Shown here: positions 54,396-64,000 of the stretch, one piece after another
Position numbering within the stretch: position 1 is the stretch's first letter
How the letters are laid out: every line of letters starts with the position of its first letter
Source: Struthio camelus
Taxonomy: Eukaryota; Chordata; Aves; Struthioniformes; Struthionidae
Direction: 5' to 3'
NCBI RefSeq assembly: GCF_040807025.1
Contig: NC_090964.1
Location: forward strand, 6,806,214 to 6,870,213
Length of the DNA: 64,000 bases
The notes under the pieces: generated by a model
Database searches by the model: none
What the model saw: the letters and a program-made list of their open reading frames with translations, nothing else
Told to the model about the DNA's origin: nothing
Position numbers and translations under genes: made by a program

Positions 54396-57300
54396 CTATG
54401 TCCAAGGCAAGAAGTTGCAGTGCAGAATCAGTCCCAATAGCCAGTAGGACAGGAAGTATCCAAGAATGCATTTGGCGAGGGGGGTATTTAACCTATAGTT
54501 GAGCAGTAACCTCACAACGGGGTTTTCAGAAATCCCTTTCTCATAGGAGCCAGCAAGAGAGTTACCTAAAACAGACTTCTCAGAGAGAGATGCTGTGGTT
54601 TGATTATCAGTCCCTCCATTCCAGAGCAAAGGTTCATACTCTTGAAGCAGATGAGCAGAAAACCAGTAGAGGATCGGCGTGGCGGAGCCAAAGAACCTGG
54701 TTAGAACCTGAGAACATGCAGAGAGAATCCCATAAATTGCAGGCCTTTGCCTCTAAACAACCCGATTCTGAAGAACGGAAGGAGCAATCTATCTGCCTGA
54801 AAAAGATTACTAATAAAAACAAATAAAATATAGCCCTACTTCACAGTGCTAGGATTTATTACACTTGGAATGAAACGCCTCTCAGCTCAGGGCTGCTTTA
54901 TTTATGAAGACTTTGTCTCCAGGTTTTGGGCAAACAGATTGCCACAAAATCACTGAAATCCTTGTCAACAGTCCAGCTCAGGAATTGGGCAGTAGCAGTA
55001 GCTTCAGGGGAGATTTGAACCTCAATGTTCAACCATTTTTTTCTGGATTTTCACTGGAACCCCCAATCTTTAGTGTCACTAGCTATATCCTGAAAAGGCC
55101 CTGAAACACTTTCTCGGGACCGGCAACTGGCTCCGGATCCTTTCATTGCCATCCATTCAAATTCTACCCAACACGATAATGACCCAGTATCCTTATCCTC
55201 TGACAGCTGTTTAGCAGGGTTTGGCAAGCCTGGCATTAAACACATTTGAAATGCCTCCTAACACCAGCTGGTACCTTTGATCCAAGTCCTAGTGTCCTCA
55301 TCACACAAAGCAACTTCCCTTCAGGAATCCTCCGGGAAACAAGAGGAACTAAATGCTTTTGGAAACTGACTGGGGAAATAGCTCCTAGGGAGGAAAGGTA
55401 AAGCTTTTGGAAGCAACGTTTGCATTGTCCTGTGCCTGTCCCGCAGCTTAGAGAACTTCAGATTGTGTAACTGTCACTGAGTCACCTCAGCCCCCACGCT
55501 GTATTCCCTTTAAGAAATCACTTCGCTATGTTGCTATGAATGTCATACCTGCACGTGCATGCAGAAGACTCCAAACAGCAGCAGGACTGTGGCATGGACC
55601 ACATACACCAAGACAGCGGGGCAGCAAAATCCAGTTCCTGGTTTACCCTCTCCTTGCTCTTCTCCATTCTTTCTCCTCTCTAGACCAAGAGTTAGGCAGT
55701 GCCGAGGGTTGGCAGTGAGGTAGGTCCAGGCAGCCCATGAGCCCAGAAGTGTGACAGGCAAAGCAAGCAAGAAATTTGGTACCTGTCTGAGCTCAAAATA
55801 CCTTAGAAAGCCCACATTCCAGTAAACGTCTTGAATATAGGAATAGACCACAGGGAACCGCTGGGAACACCAAGGGGGTCTAAGCCCATTCTTGGCGGCT
55901 AGACGATAGCCCTTGTCCAGAGCCAGCTGCAGCAGCGGCTTGGGTACACTCTGCTGCAGGCCGGTGCCAGGAGCACAGAACCTCACGTAAGCATAATACT
56001 GAAATAAAGCAAATGGTAGAAAGATCCCAGCACACATCAGAATGACTGAAGATGCCAAGCTAAGGAGTTGTCTCCAAAACGGAGGGAGCTTCCTTACCAA
56101 TCGTGAACCCACCTGGAGCTGGAGGGCAAAGCATTTACTGCGGGAATAGATAAAGAAGCCAGCATTGACAAGCCCATTGGCACGCACCCCAGAAGCAAGG
56201 GAGAAGAGCAGTCCACTGAGCCAGGTCTGCCCCTTCTCCAGTTGCCACATGGCACTGAACGCCAGAAAGGCAAACATGCTCTCCGAGTAAGCAGCTGCCA
56301 TAAATATGTTGGCAGGGCTGATACAAAACAGAATGGCAGCGAGGAAAGCCACCCTGTGACACCGCAGCACGACACAGCCCAGCTTATACAGGGCAGCCGC
56401 TGCCAGGACAGAAAAGAGAGAATTAAGAAGAACAGCTGATAGCAGCAGGCGGCTTCGCAAACGCAACAGCCACTGCAGGGGCCACAGAGCAACTTCTGCC
56501 ACGGCGCGCACGCTCAGGGGGTACACTGGGAAGAAGGCAAAGTTGTGCTCATACAGGTAGCCTCGCTCAGCGATGAAGAGGAAGTGCTCCGCGTCCCAGT
56601 GCGAGAGGCCTCCCAAAAGCCATTCCAGGAGCAGGTCGCAAAGGCCAGGCTCAGACAGGCGAGGGGGAGAGAAGGCATCTGCAGCATGATCCGGGATCAG
56701 GAGGTTAAACAGAGCCTGGAAAAAGAAGGGAGGATTGAAGTCCAGCAGATATCCTCTTGCATCCTACTGAAAGTAGAAGGAGGATTCCCAGGTTTCAAAG
56801 GGGACAAGAGGCACACAGGACACAGGCTGGCAGGCTTTTCAGCAAGGACACCTGTAAGATTGTGAGAAGGTGCAAACACAATCTTTTGGGGCACGTACAT
56901 CTGAACTGACTAAAACTCTGAAAAATATCCAGCATGGGTCCCCACAGAACAGGGCAGGGAAAGGTTACTCAGCCCGGTGATCTTGGGCACATCTAAATGC
57001 TTCTGCTCACACTGGGCACTTTTGTAGCACTGTACATAGTGCAGCCTCCTGTTGCACTGCTTTTGGCATTATCATCCCAGGGATGTATGAGGGAGAGAAG
57101 ACAGAACTAGAGAAAAGATTTTCCCAGAGCAAATTGATACCAGGAGGCAGAAGCAAATTTCCAGGCCCCTTCTCTAGACTCTACTTCACTCCATCATCTC
57201 TGCAGCTCAGCACGCACAAAGGGGTTCTCTTTCTGGAGATGAGTAAACAGAAAGCACAAACCCATTCCTCCTAGGAGTTTGTGGTGCTGACCACAACATT

Positions 57301-58183
57301 TTGAAGGGTGAAAGAAAAACCCAGATAGCTCATGAAATAGCGGGTTGCAACTTAACACATCATATTGTCACATCGAATGAAATTAGGTTTCCAAAAAAAA
57401 AAAGCTCCAAACCTCAAAAGTTAAGTTTTGCAGCTTACTAAATGGAGATTGTGATGAATCCCCTGCAATTCATTGGCAGAGAAAAGAAAAAGGGCCATGT
57501 TTAACAAATTGGGCCTAAAAGACATACAAAGCTGACTTTTTACAATGAAGCACACATCTGGACTAACCAGGCCTCTGGCATTTGTAACACGGAGTGATGG
57601 TTCCTCGGCTGATGGTTCCGCTCAGCCCTGCCCAGTGGTGACCAGAGATGCCACAATCTGCCAGCTGGCTGGTGGCCTGCTGCTGAAGATCTTTCTCATT
57701 CAGAGAGATTTTCTTTCAGCAGGGCCATGGCTACAGCTAGACTCTGCTGGCTGCCTCACTACGCAGGAAGGGCTGAGTGGACCAAGAGCAACTGAGCTAT
57801 CCCACGCTCAGAGGACGGCTCTGGAAAAATGTGCAGGAGGAGATTACTGTTCCTGTTCTGTGGATAAACAGAGGACTTCAACCTGCTGCGCTGCCAATCC
57901 AGCCTCTTGTAACATCAGTATGAAAACACTGTAAGTTGTAAGAAACCATATATAATTTTATTTAACAGCAACCCGTCTCCTTGGATTGCAGCTGGTCTTC
58001 TGGCTCTCCAAAGGAGATGATTTTTCAGTCAAGCAGAACCAGTTAGCTCATGCTGCTAACATTACAGCATAATTGGTTCAGGAATAGGAGACTTGCCTGC
58101 AGTAGAAGTGTCAGGGCTCTGCAACACATTGCAAACCACAGGACCTCTCGGAGGTAGGGATCTTGCCTGTTCACCAGCTCCAT
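54396..58183 (-). CDS. PIGV: PIGV, GPI mannosyltransferase 2
   Basis: PIG-V is an ER multi-pass enzyme that adds the second mannose to the GPI-anchor precursor from dolichol-phosphate-mannose. Three coding exons: 58183-58097 (29 codons, [18 protein letters not shown]), 56715-55549 (389 codons) and 54707-54396 (ends LHCNFLPWT, identical to human). All joins are phase 0, giving 521 aa (human 493). Seen: [13 protein letters not shown], the luminal HWD motif (68-70) in [83 protein letters not shown], multiple hydrophobic spans and [11 protein letters not shown]. The first intron has a GC donor (CAG|GCAAGT). Upstream of the ATG at 58183 no extra coding exon is needed, since the N terminus aligns with human. 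Confidence 0.95.
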
Positions 58184-61100
58184 TCTGAGCTTGACAGTTG
58201 CCTCAATAGGTCACTGATGCCAGGGAAACTCTCCCTCCAGTTTTGGAAACCTGGAATGATAAAGAGAGTACAGACACATAAAGGTACTTCTGCCTTCAGC
58301 CATATTTGTAAATCATGCACCTCTATTTACTTTTACCTCAAAAGGCTGCAAATCTACATGAACAAGAAAGTCACTTATGAAAGAGGCCATGGAATGGCGA
58401 GACGATGTAGAACTTTTCTTTGATACTCTGCCTATTAAAAAAAAAAAAATTCCCTGACTTCTTAACCTTGGCTAGGATGCAGGGGGAGAGAAGTATAACA
58501 TGTACTCTCAGCCTGTTTCTTACTGGGCCAGTGTAAATACCAAAAGCAGTCTCATTGACCTCCTTACTGGCTGTCTCAGCGGAAACACCAGCAGCTCAAG
58601 CCACAACTCAGTGAAGCATCTACGCACGCATTCAAGTTCCAATGTGTTGAATGGGACTTAAACCTTTCTCCTTTTTTTTTTTTTTTTTTTTGAAGAGAGA
58701 CATAATTAAATGTGGACTTTGAGTGTAAAATCCATGTAAGCACTTTGATGACAGGGGCTCTCAGTCAGTCAGACACAGCCAGGCACTCTCTCTTCTCTCT
58801 CCTGCTGCCCGTCCTGTGTTTGCTCCTGGGAAGCAGAGAACTCCTTTACTCAGGCCTGCCTTCCATGGCACCGATCCCACGAGCTATTTCTGGGCCAGGC
58901 TAAAATGCCTTCTCAGATATGGAGGCTTCCCACTCACACCCTCCATCGATCAAGGACAGCATCCTCCTGTCATGACACTTACATAACTCCACTCTCTCCA
59001 CCTGTATTTTTCCAATATTTTGGCAGAGGTCCTGGTCTCCACAGTGAAGGCATCTGCCTGTCAGGCAAATTACATATGCTAAGGTGGCTCTCTTCCACGT
59101 CGTCCCCTGCAAACCTTACCTGGAAGCTTGAACCGCTTTGAGGAGTCTCACTGCTTTCCTTTCTTTACATTCTGGATTGACATTCTGGGACCAGCTACGC
59201 AAACTACTGGCTCAGAGCCACAAAGGCAGGCAATATCTGCTGTGCAGCTTTTTAAGATAACACATTTCTTCCGTTGGTTCCCTAGCCACCAACTGCTTTT
59301 CAGTTTGAGCAACAGAAGACCCAAAGTGCTCTCTAGGTTCCAGTGACACCACATCCTGCACTGTTTCCTACCTGCCATCTTTCTAATCCAGTATAGCTCT
59401 ACTACATAAAGATCCCAGAGCACTTCACAAGCAATCCCTAATGGTCTAAAAACACTCTCAGATTTCCCTATTCCCATTTTACTGACAGAGAAAATTGAGA
59501 AGCTGGCATGTTAAAAACGGCACGGGAGAACAGAGAGCGAGTCATTGGCAAAACAAAAAACAAGACCCAAATATACTCATGTATAGCTCCAGTCCTTAAC
59601 CACAGGGTTACGCTTCCTATTTTGCCACATATAAAACTTCTGATTTTGCTCATATTCTCCTCTTGCTCCAGAGCATTCATAGCTACAGACAAAGCAACTG
59701 GTGGGAGGCACATTCTACTGAATCACGAAGCTGCAATGTTATTTTAAGAGAGGGGATACTTCAGCCCAGCTGTAAATTCTATTAAAGCACATTCACAGCT
59801 GCAAACCCTATTAAAGTACAGAGGCAAAAAATTGTCCAAGCACTTTAAATATTTTTAAAAAGACAAAGAAAAAGCCTAGCTTGAACGTGCCAAGAAGGCT
59901 CAAATCAAACGGCTTTAAAAAGCCTGCTCCTGTCACGAAGCAGCGCACCTTGCAGCAGAAAGCAGCAAAGTCTACAAAAAGCTGCAACCCACAACCACCA
60001 TTCTGGGAGAGAGCACAGTGTTACACAGAGCTCCAAAACCTCTGCTCCAAGAGCACCAAGAAGTGCTGCTGAAAAGATCACTTATACGAACACAAAAAGG
60101 CAGAAGGGGGTTAAAAATATCTTAGCAGAAAAAGACGTCAAGTCTTAATATTAAAGGTCTATTTCTCTCCGTGTTCTGTGTTTCTACCCATCCTTTTGCT
60201 CTTAGATAGGAATTCATTCTCGCTCACTCTGGAAACTAGACTATCAGAAAGGACACACGTATGAACGAAACAGATGCTGGACAAATAAACACGTCCATGA
60301 AAATATGAATTCTGAAGGCCTGTAAAAACGCAGTATAGACTGGTTACCACCCGGGGGCAGCAGGCACTTGCTACAAAGGCATTTCCTCCCTCCCCACACC
60401 ACGGCAATCAGTTCCTGGTTATACTATAGGATTCCTATTAGGAAACCTATTTCAGCATGCTTACCGAAAACACAGCCATGGTTTAGGCATCTCTGCAATC
60501 TGCCATTACATTGAAGAGATACTCAAAACATATTTAAAAAACTGTTCTAACCGGTACTCCAAAACAGAGTGAAGAAAATAAAAGAGTGAATTTCAAAAAT
60601 CCCGTTCATTTAGCACGGTTTCTGCCGGTCGGGGCACCCCGGGCTTCGCTGCCGAGCCCTGGCCACTTTCACCCTTGCTCAGTCTTGGTTGCCGGTCTGC
60701 AGGCAGAAACCCCAGCACAGCTTCGAAATGGACCTGAACTGAAAACGGTTTCAAGAAACGGGAACGTTTCTACTGTTGTACAGTAACAGCTCCACGTGTT
60801 TGAACAAAACCTACGTTAGACCAAAACGTAACACCACCTTTTCGATTGAGACGCCCGACCCACCGAGCGAAGCTGCTGAAGTTGGAGCTGCCACGCGTTT
60901 ACACCAGGCCTGAGAGCGCGCCGATCATTCCCCTGGCTCCCTGGGTGTTTTAACGTCTGCTTTACTCTTGTGAGCAGCCACAAGGCAAAACAGTAACAAT
61001 AAACCCCACTTTGTGAAGGGCATTCACCGCGCGTACTGACTTGTGGTGCGGAGAAGCTAGGGACTGATAACTCCGTGTCTCTGGTGCTTCTTTCTGACAG

Positions 61101-61980
61101 CTAAAACTGTCACTGCCTGCACCTGGCACACGCCGACAGAAACGAAACGCAAAATTGTTTCTCCTCTCTTCGCAGATAAGAAAGGCCTGCTGCAATGTGC
61201 AGAGACTCCAGCAGAGGTTAGATCACGGTTGAAACGCTTAATAGGAACGTTTTCAAGGTTGGACACAATTATCGCTTGTCTGTTTATTAATGGATTAATA
61301 TTCAACATGGCATAGAACCAATCGGCATTTGAAGCACAAAGGGGCTCAACCCCAAGGCAGGTCAGCTCAAGTGTTGCCATTAAACGTGTTCTTCGCCGTT
61401 GTCACAAGCCTCCCTAGAAGGGCCGGACCGGAGAACGCTCTGCTGTCTTGCACTGTACTGAGGTTTTCAGCCTCGGAAATCTAATCTTTCCGTTTCGCTT
61501 TTTATTAGCCAGGCCTTTTAAAAGGATTGGTTTGAGTATTCAGTACTGCCTCCAGTTTAAAAATAAAAAACAAATGACATCCAGCCCTTCCCCCTTCCTC
61601 CTCCTCGCTCCGATTAGTTTTTACTCAAAATGTCAAGAGGAAATATTTCTCAACGTTAATCCCACCCCACGAATGCGAATTCTAATTTCTGAACCTTTGG
61701 TGGAAAGCCCCCCAAAACTCATTTCCTTACGCGTAACTTGATGGCAGTTCAGGCCGAGGTGAGCACCAACCGCGGTTCAATCCCCATCAGTTTTCACTTT
61801 CACCGCTGAATCTCCTCGCCTCTGAAACCATCCCTTCCCCCTCCCACGCTTGGGAACGGGCAAAATCGGACTCGCGCCTTTAACGTACTGCGGCCTGGAG
61901 ACCGGTTCCCCAGCGGGGTCAAAGAACAGAGAGGGGCAGACGACATCGGGCTTCTGACACGTCTACACTTGACCTTTTTG
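58184..61980 (-). other. PIGV: PIGV upstream region / probable 5' UTR intron
   Basis: No coding exon was recognised. Sequence is mostly AT-balanced and unique, with a T run at about 58672-58691 and an old MIR-like relic near 59390-59515. If PIGV transcription starts in the CpG island at the right edge, this is a 5' UTR intron. Confidence 0.45.
59390..59515 (-). mobile_element. MIR-like SINE relic
   Basis: AAAGATCCCAGAGCACTTCACA, then TTCCCATTTTACTGACAGAG and AAAATTGAGAAGCTGGCATG, follows the antisense MIR-family order (gatcccaaagcgctttacaa ... cattttacagatgggga aactgag). Confidence 0.6.
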
Positions 61981-61989
61981 GTCATTCTT

Positions 61990-64000
61990 CCCCGGGCTGC
62001 CTGCGCCCAACGCACGAGGGCTCAGCGCTAGCTGCTCCAGCGAGGCGCGGGGGAGTCAAACCAGAACAAGACCAACAAGCACCGCGTCTCCACCGGGACG
62101 TACGACGGTGGGAGCCAAGGCTCCGGCCCCCAACCCGGACGTGCTCCCAGGGGCCACGGCAGGACGGCGGAGTCGTTCGGTTCTGCGGGGAGAGCGAGGT
62201 GACGGAGGCAGCGGGCAGAGCCGAGCTGCCGCCCGGCTCAGTCTCCGGCCCCTCGGCGCCGACGGACCCCCGCGGCGCGTTTTTACGGGCGCCGGTTTCC
62301 GGCGTGCAGGAGGCCCAACAGGGAAAGGCTGCCGCAAGCCCCCTCCTTCGGCAGGACGCAGAGGGCTCGGCCCTGCCGCGACAGGGGGACGAGGCCGTCC
62401 GCGGGGTCCCCTCCTCCCCCGGGAGCGCCGGCGGCCAAGTCCCTACCGGACGCCCCATGCCGCGCAGGGGCGACTCCCACCCCGAGACCGAGGGGCACGG
62501 GGCAGCCAGAAATGGGGGGAATATCTCTGAGGGCTGTTCCTCCCCCCCCACCCTGCCCCAGCAGAAAAGGGGGTATCTCGGCGCCCTGGGGTGTCTGTAG
62601 CTGTTCTGGTCCCCCCCCCCCCCCACAAAAAAGGGTGAATCTTGACAAACTCCCCCAAGGAAGGGGAGAGCCCTGGGGGTGTCTGGGCCTTATCCACCCC
62701 AGGAAGGGGGGAGCTGTTGGGCTCGGGGTGGGGGGGGCGCTAGGCCTTGGGGGAGTGTTTGTGCCCTCAAAGGGGGGGGGTGTACGGCCTGGGGGGGGGT
62801 CTAGACCTTGGGGGGGGCCTGTTTTCCCACAAAGGGGTGGGGGGGGGCCTGGGGGTGTCACTGAACCCCTTCAAGGGGAGGGGGGGCTGCGGGCTGACTC
62901 TGTCCCAAGGGGTGCGAGTGGGGCTGGGGGGCCTCATAGGCCTTGTGGGGGGGCTTAATCCCCTCCCCATGGGGAGCATGTAGGGCCTGGTGCGCGTGTG
63001 GGGGGATATCTAGGCCCTGGGGTCACTCTGACCCCCCCCCCCAAGGGGGATGTGCAGGGCCCGGGGGGGTGTCCGCCCCCCCCGGGTGTGTGTAGGGGCC
63101 GGGGGGAGGTCTGTGAACCCCCTAAACGGGGAGGTCCGGGGTGTCTCTGCCCCACGGGGGTGCGCGGTGCCGGGGGGGGGGAGGGGCAGGTCTGAGCGCG
63201 GCCCCCGCCCCCCACCCCCGGCGCGGCCCCTCCCCCACCTGAGCGCCCGGCGCGCGGCTCCCGCGCCGGCTCCATCCCGCCGCCACCGCCCGCCCCGCCC
63301 CATCTTCCGGCCCCGCCCCTTCCGGCGCCGGACGCGCGCGAGCGCTCGCCGCCGCGCGTCACGTGGCGGTTTGGGCGGGGGCGGCGCCATCTTTGTTAAG
63401 GGCGGGCGGCGCTGAGGCGCTCGCGGCAGCGGGGTCCCGCACGGCCCTCGGGGGGGAGTGGGGGGGGCAGCAGGCCGCGGCGGCCCCCCCCGGGCCCCTC
63501 CCGCTGCGCCCTCGGTGCCGGCGGCCGGTGCCTCACCTTCTCCAGAGGGGCTGCGCTAACGGCCGGGCCGTCGCCTCGAGCAGGCCGCGAGCTGCCCGCC
63601 GTGGCGGCCCCCAGCGCCGAGGCGGCCCGCGGCGGCCCCTGAGCGGGCTCGGAGATTAAAAAAAGAAAAAAAAAACAAGAAAAAAAAGGGAGGGAAAATA
63701 AAAAGCCCCGTTTTCCCCCAGGGGCCGCTCCTGGGGCCGGCCGCGGCGTGGCCCTGCCGCCAGACCTGCGACGAGGACGGGGCGGCTGGGGCAGCCGCGG
63801 CCCCGACACGCTGCTCGCCGGAAGGCTCTCAGCACCGTCCCGCGACGCCGCTCTGGCGACGCGTACGGTTGTTACGTTAATCACTTACCGGCCCAGGAGG
63901 GTGGGCAGGCTTCCCTCAGGCCCTGGTCCGGGCGACGCCGGAGGCGTCGCGTCCCGCTTTGCCTTCAGCCTAACCCAGCTCGCGCTACCCTCGACCCCGT
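61990..64000 (-). promoter_or_regulatory. PIGV: CpG island at right edge, probable PIGV promoter
   Basis: The last 2 kb is strongly CpG-rich apart from the G-run repeat at 62560-63190. Around 63290-63400 lie GC boxes (CCCCGCCC), two ETS-type TTCCGG sites, an E-box CACGTG (63360-63365) and a YY1-type GGCGCCATCTTTG (63383-63395): a typical housekeeping promoter. On the minus strand, splice-donor-like sequences occur at GCTCAG|GTGGGG (about 63237), GAGAAG|GTGAGG (about 63537) and GGCCG|GTAAGTG (about 63890). Any of these could end a non-coding first exon of PIGV. A plus-strand gene starting here cannot be excluded. Confidence 0.55.
62560..63190 (+). repeat. Degenerate G-run tandem repeat
   Basis: Units of roughly 50-70 bp, each with a GGCCT-GGGGG(n) block followed by a CCCC(N1-4)AAGGGG palindrome-like element (for example CCCCTTCAAGGGG), recur about ten times with heavy variation in G-run length. 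No frame is plausibly coding. Confidence 0.65.

Noticed and set aside
55543-56616. PIGV starting at [10 protein letters not shown] within the large exon
   Set aside because: The first codon there is TTG, and the exon continues upstream in frame to a good acceptor. A separate N-terminal exon with an ATG fits the human protein.

Overview
The window is vertebrate nuclear DNA, most likely a bird (a crocodilian or turtle is not excluded). The evidence is multi-exon genes with GT-AG introns, CpG islands at gene starts, compact introns, an antisense CR1-type LINE fragment, a few very old MIR-like SINE relics, and strongly GC-rich minisatellites of the kind found on microchromosomes. All seven recognisable genes match the human 1p36.11 block in the same order, with the whole block inverted. 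No prokaryotic or viral features were seen.

Layout, left to right: NUDC (minus, only the first two coding exons, the rest lies off the left edge); NR0B2/SHP (plus, 2 exons) with a liver-type promoter; GPATCH3 (plus, 7 exons); GPN2 (plus, 5 exons); a GC-rich gene-less gap; SFN/14-3-3 sigma (minus, one exon); a 1.25 kb 19-bp minisatellite and about 4.6 kb without a recognised gene; ZDHHC18 (minus, 8 coding exons); a CA-rich repeat field; PIGV (minus, 3 coding exons); and a CpG island at the right edge that is probably the PIGV promoter.

The genes are functionally unrelated housekeeping and regulatory genes held together by conserved synteny: a dynein/HSP90 co-factor, an orphan nuclear receptor, a G-patch protein, a GPN-loop GTPase, a 14-3-3 protein, a palmitoyltransferase and a GPI-anchor mannosyltransferase.

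The most interesting structure is in the introns. ZDHHC18 intron 5 reads as a U12-type AT-AC intron (ATATCCTTC donor, TTCCTTAAC branch site, AC acceptor). GPN2 intron 4 reads as a U12-type GT-AG intron (GTATCCTTC donor, TTCCTTGAT branch site). PIGV coding intron 1 is a GC-AG intron. Other notable signals are convergent CTCF-like motifs around GPATCH3-GPN2-SFN-ZDHHC18, tandem DR1 nuclear-receptor sites between NUDC and NR0B2, a liver-factor motif cluster before NR0B2, a duplicated segment in and beyond the GPATCH3 3' UTR, and four distinct tandem-repeat fields. Exon boundaries were worked out by hand from reading frame, splice consensus and remembered human protein sequences. No alignment or database search was run.
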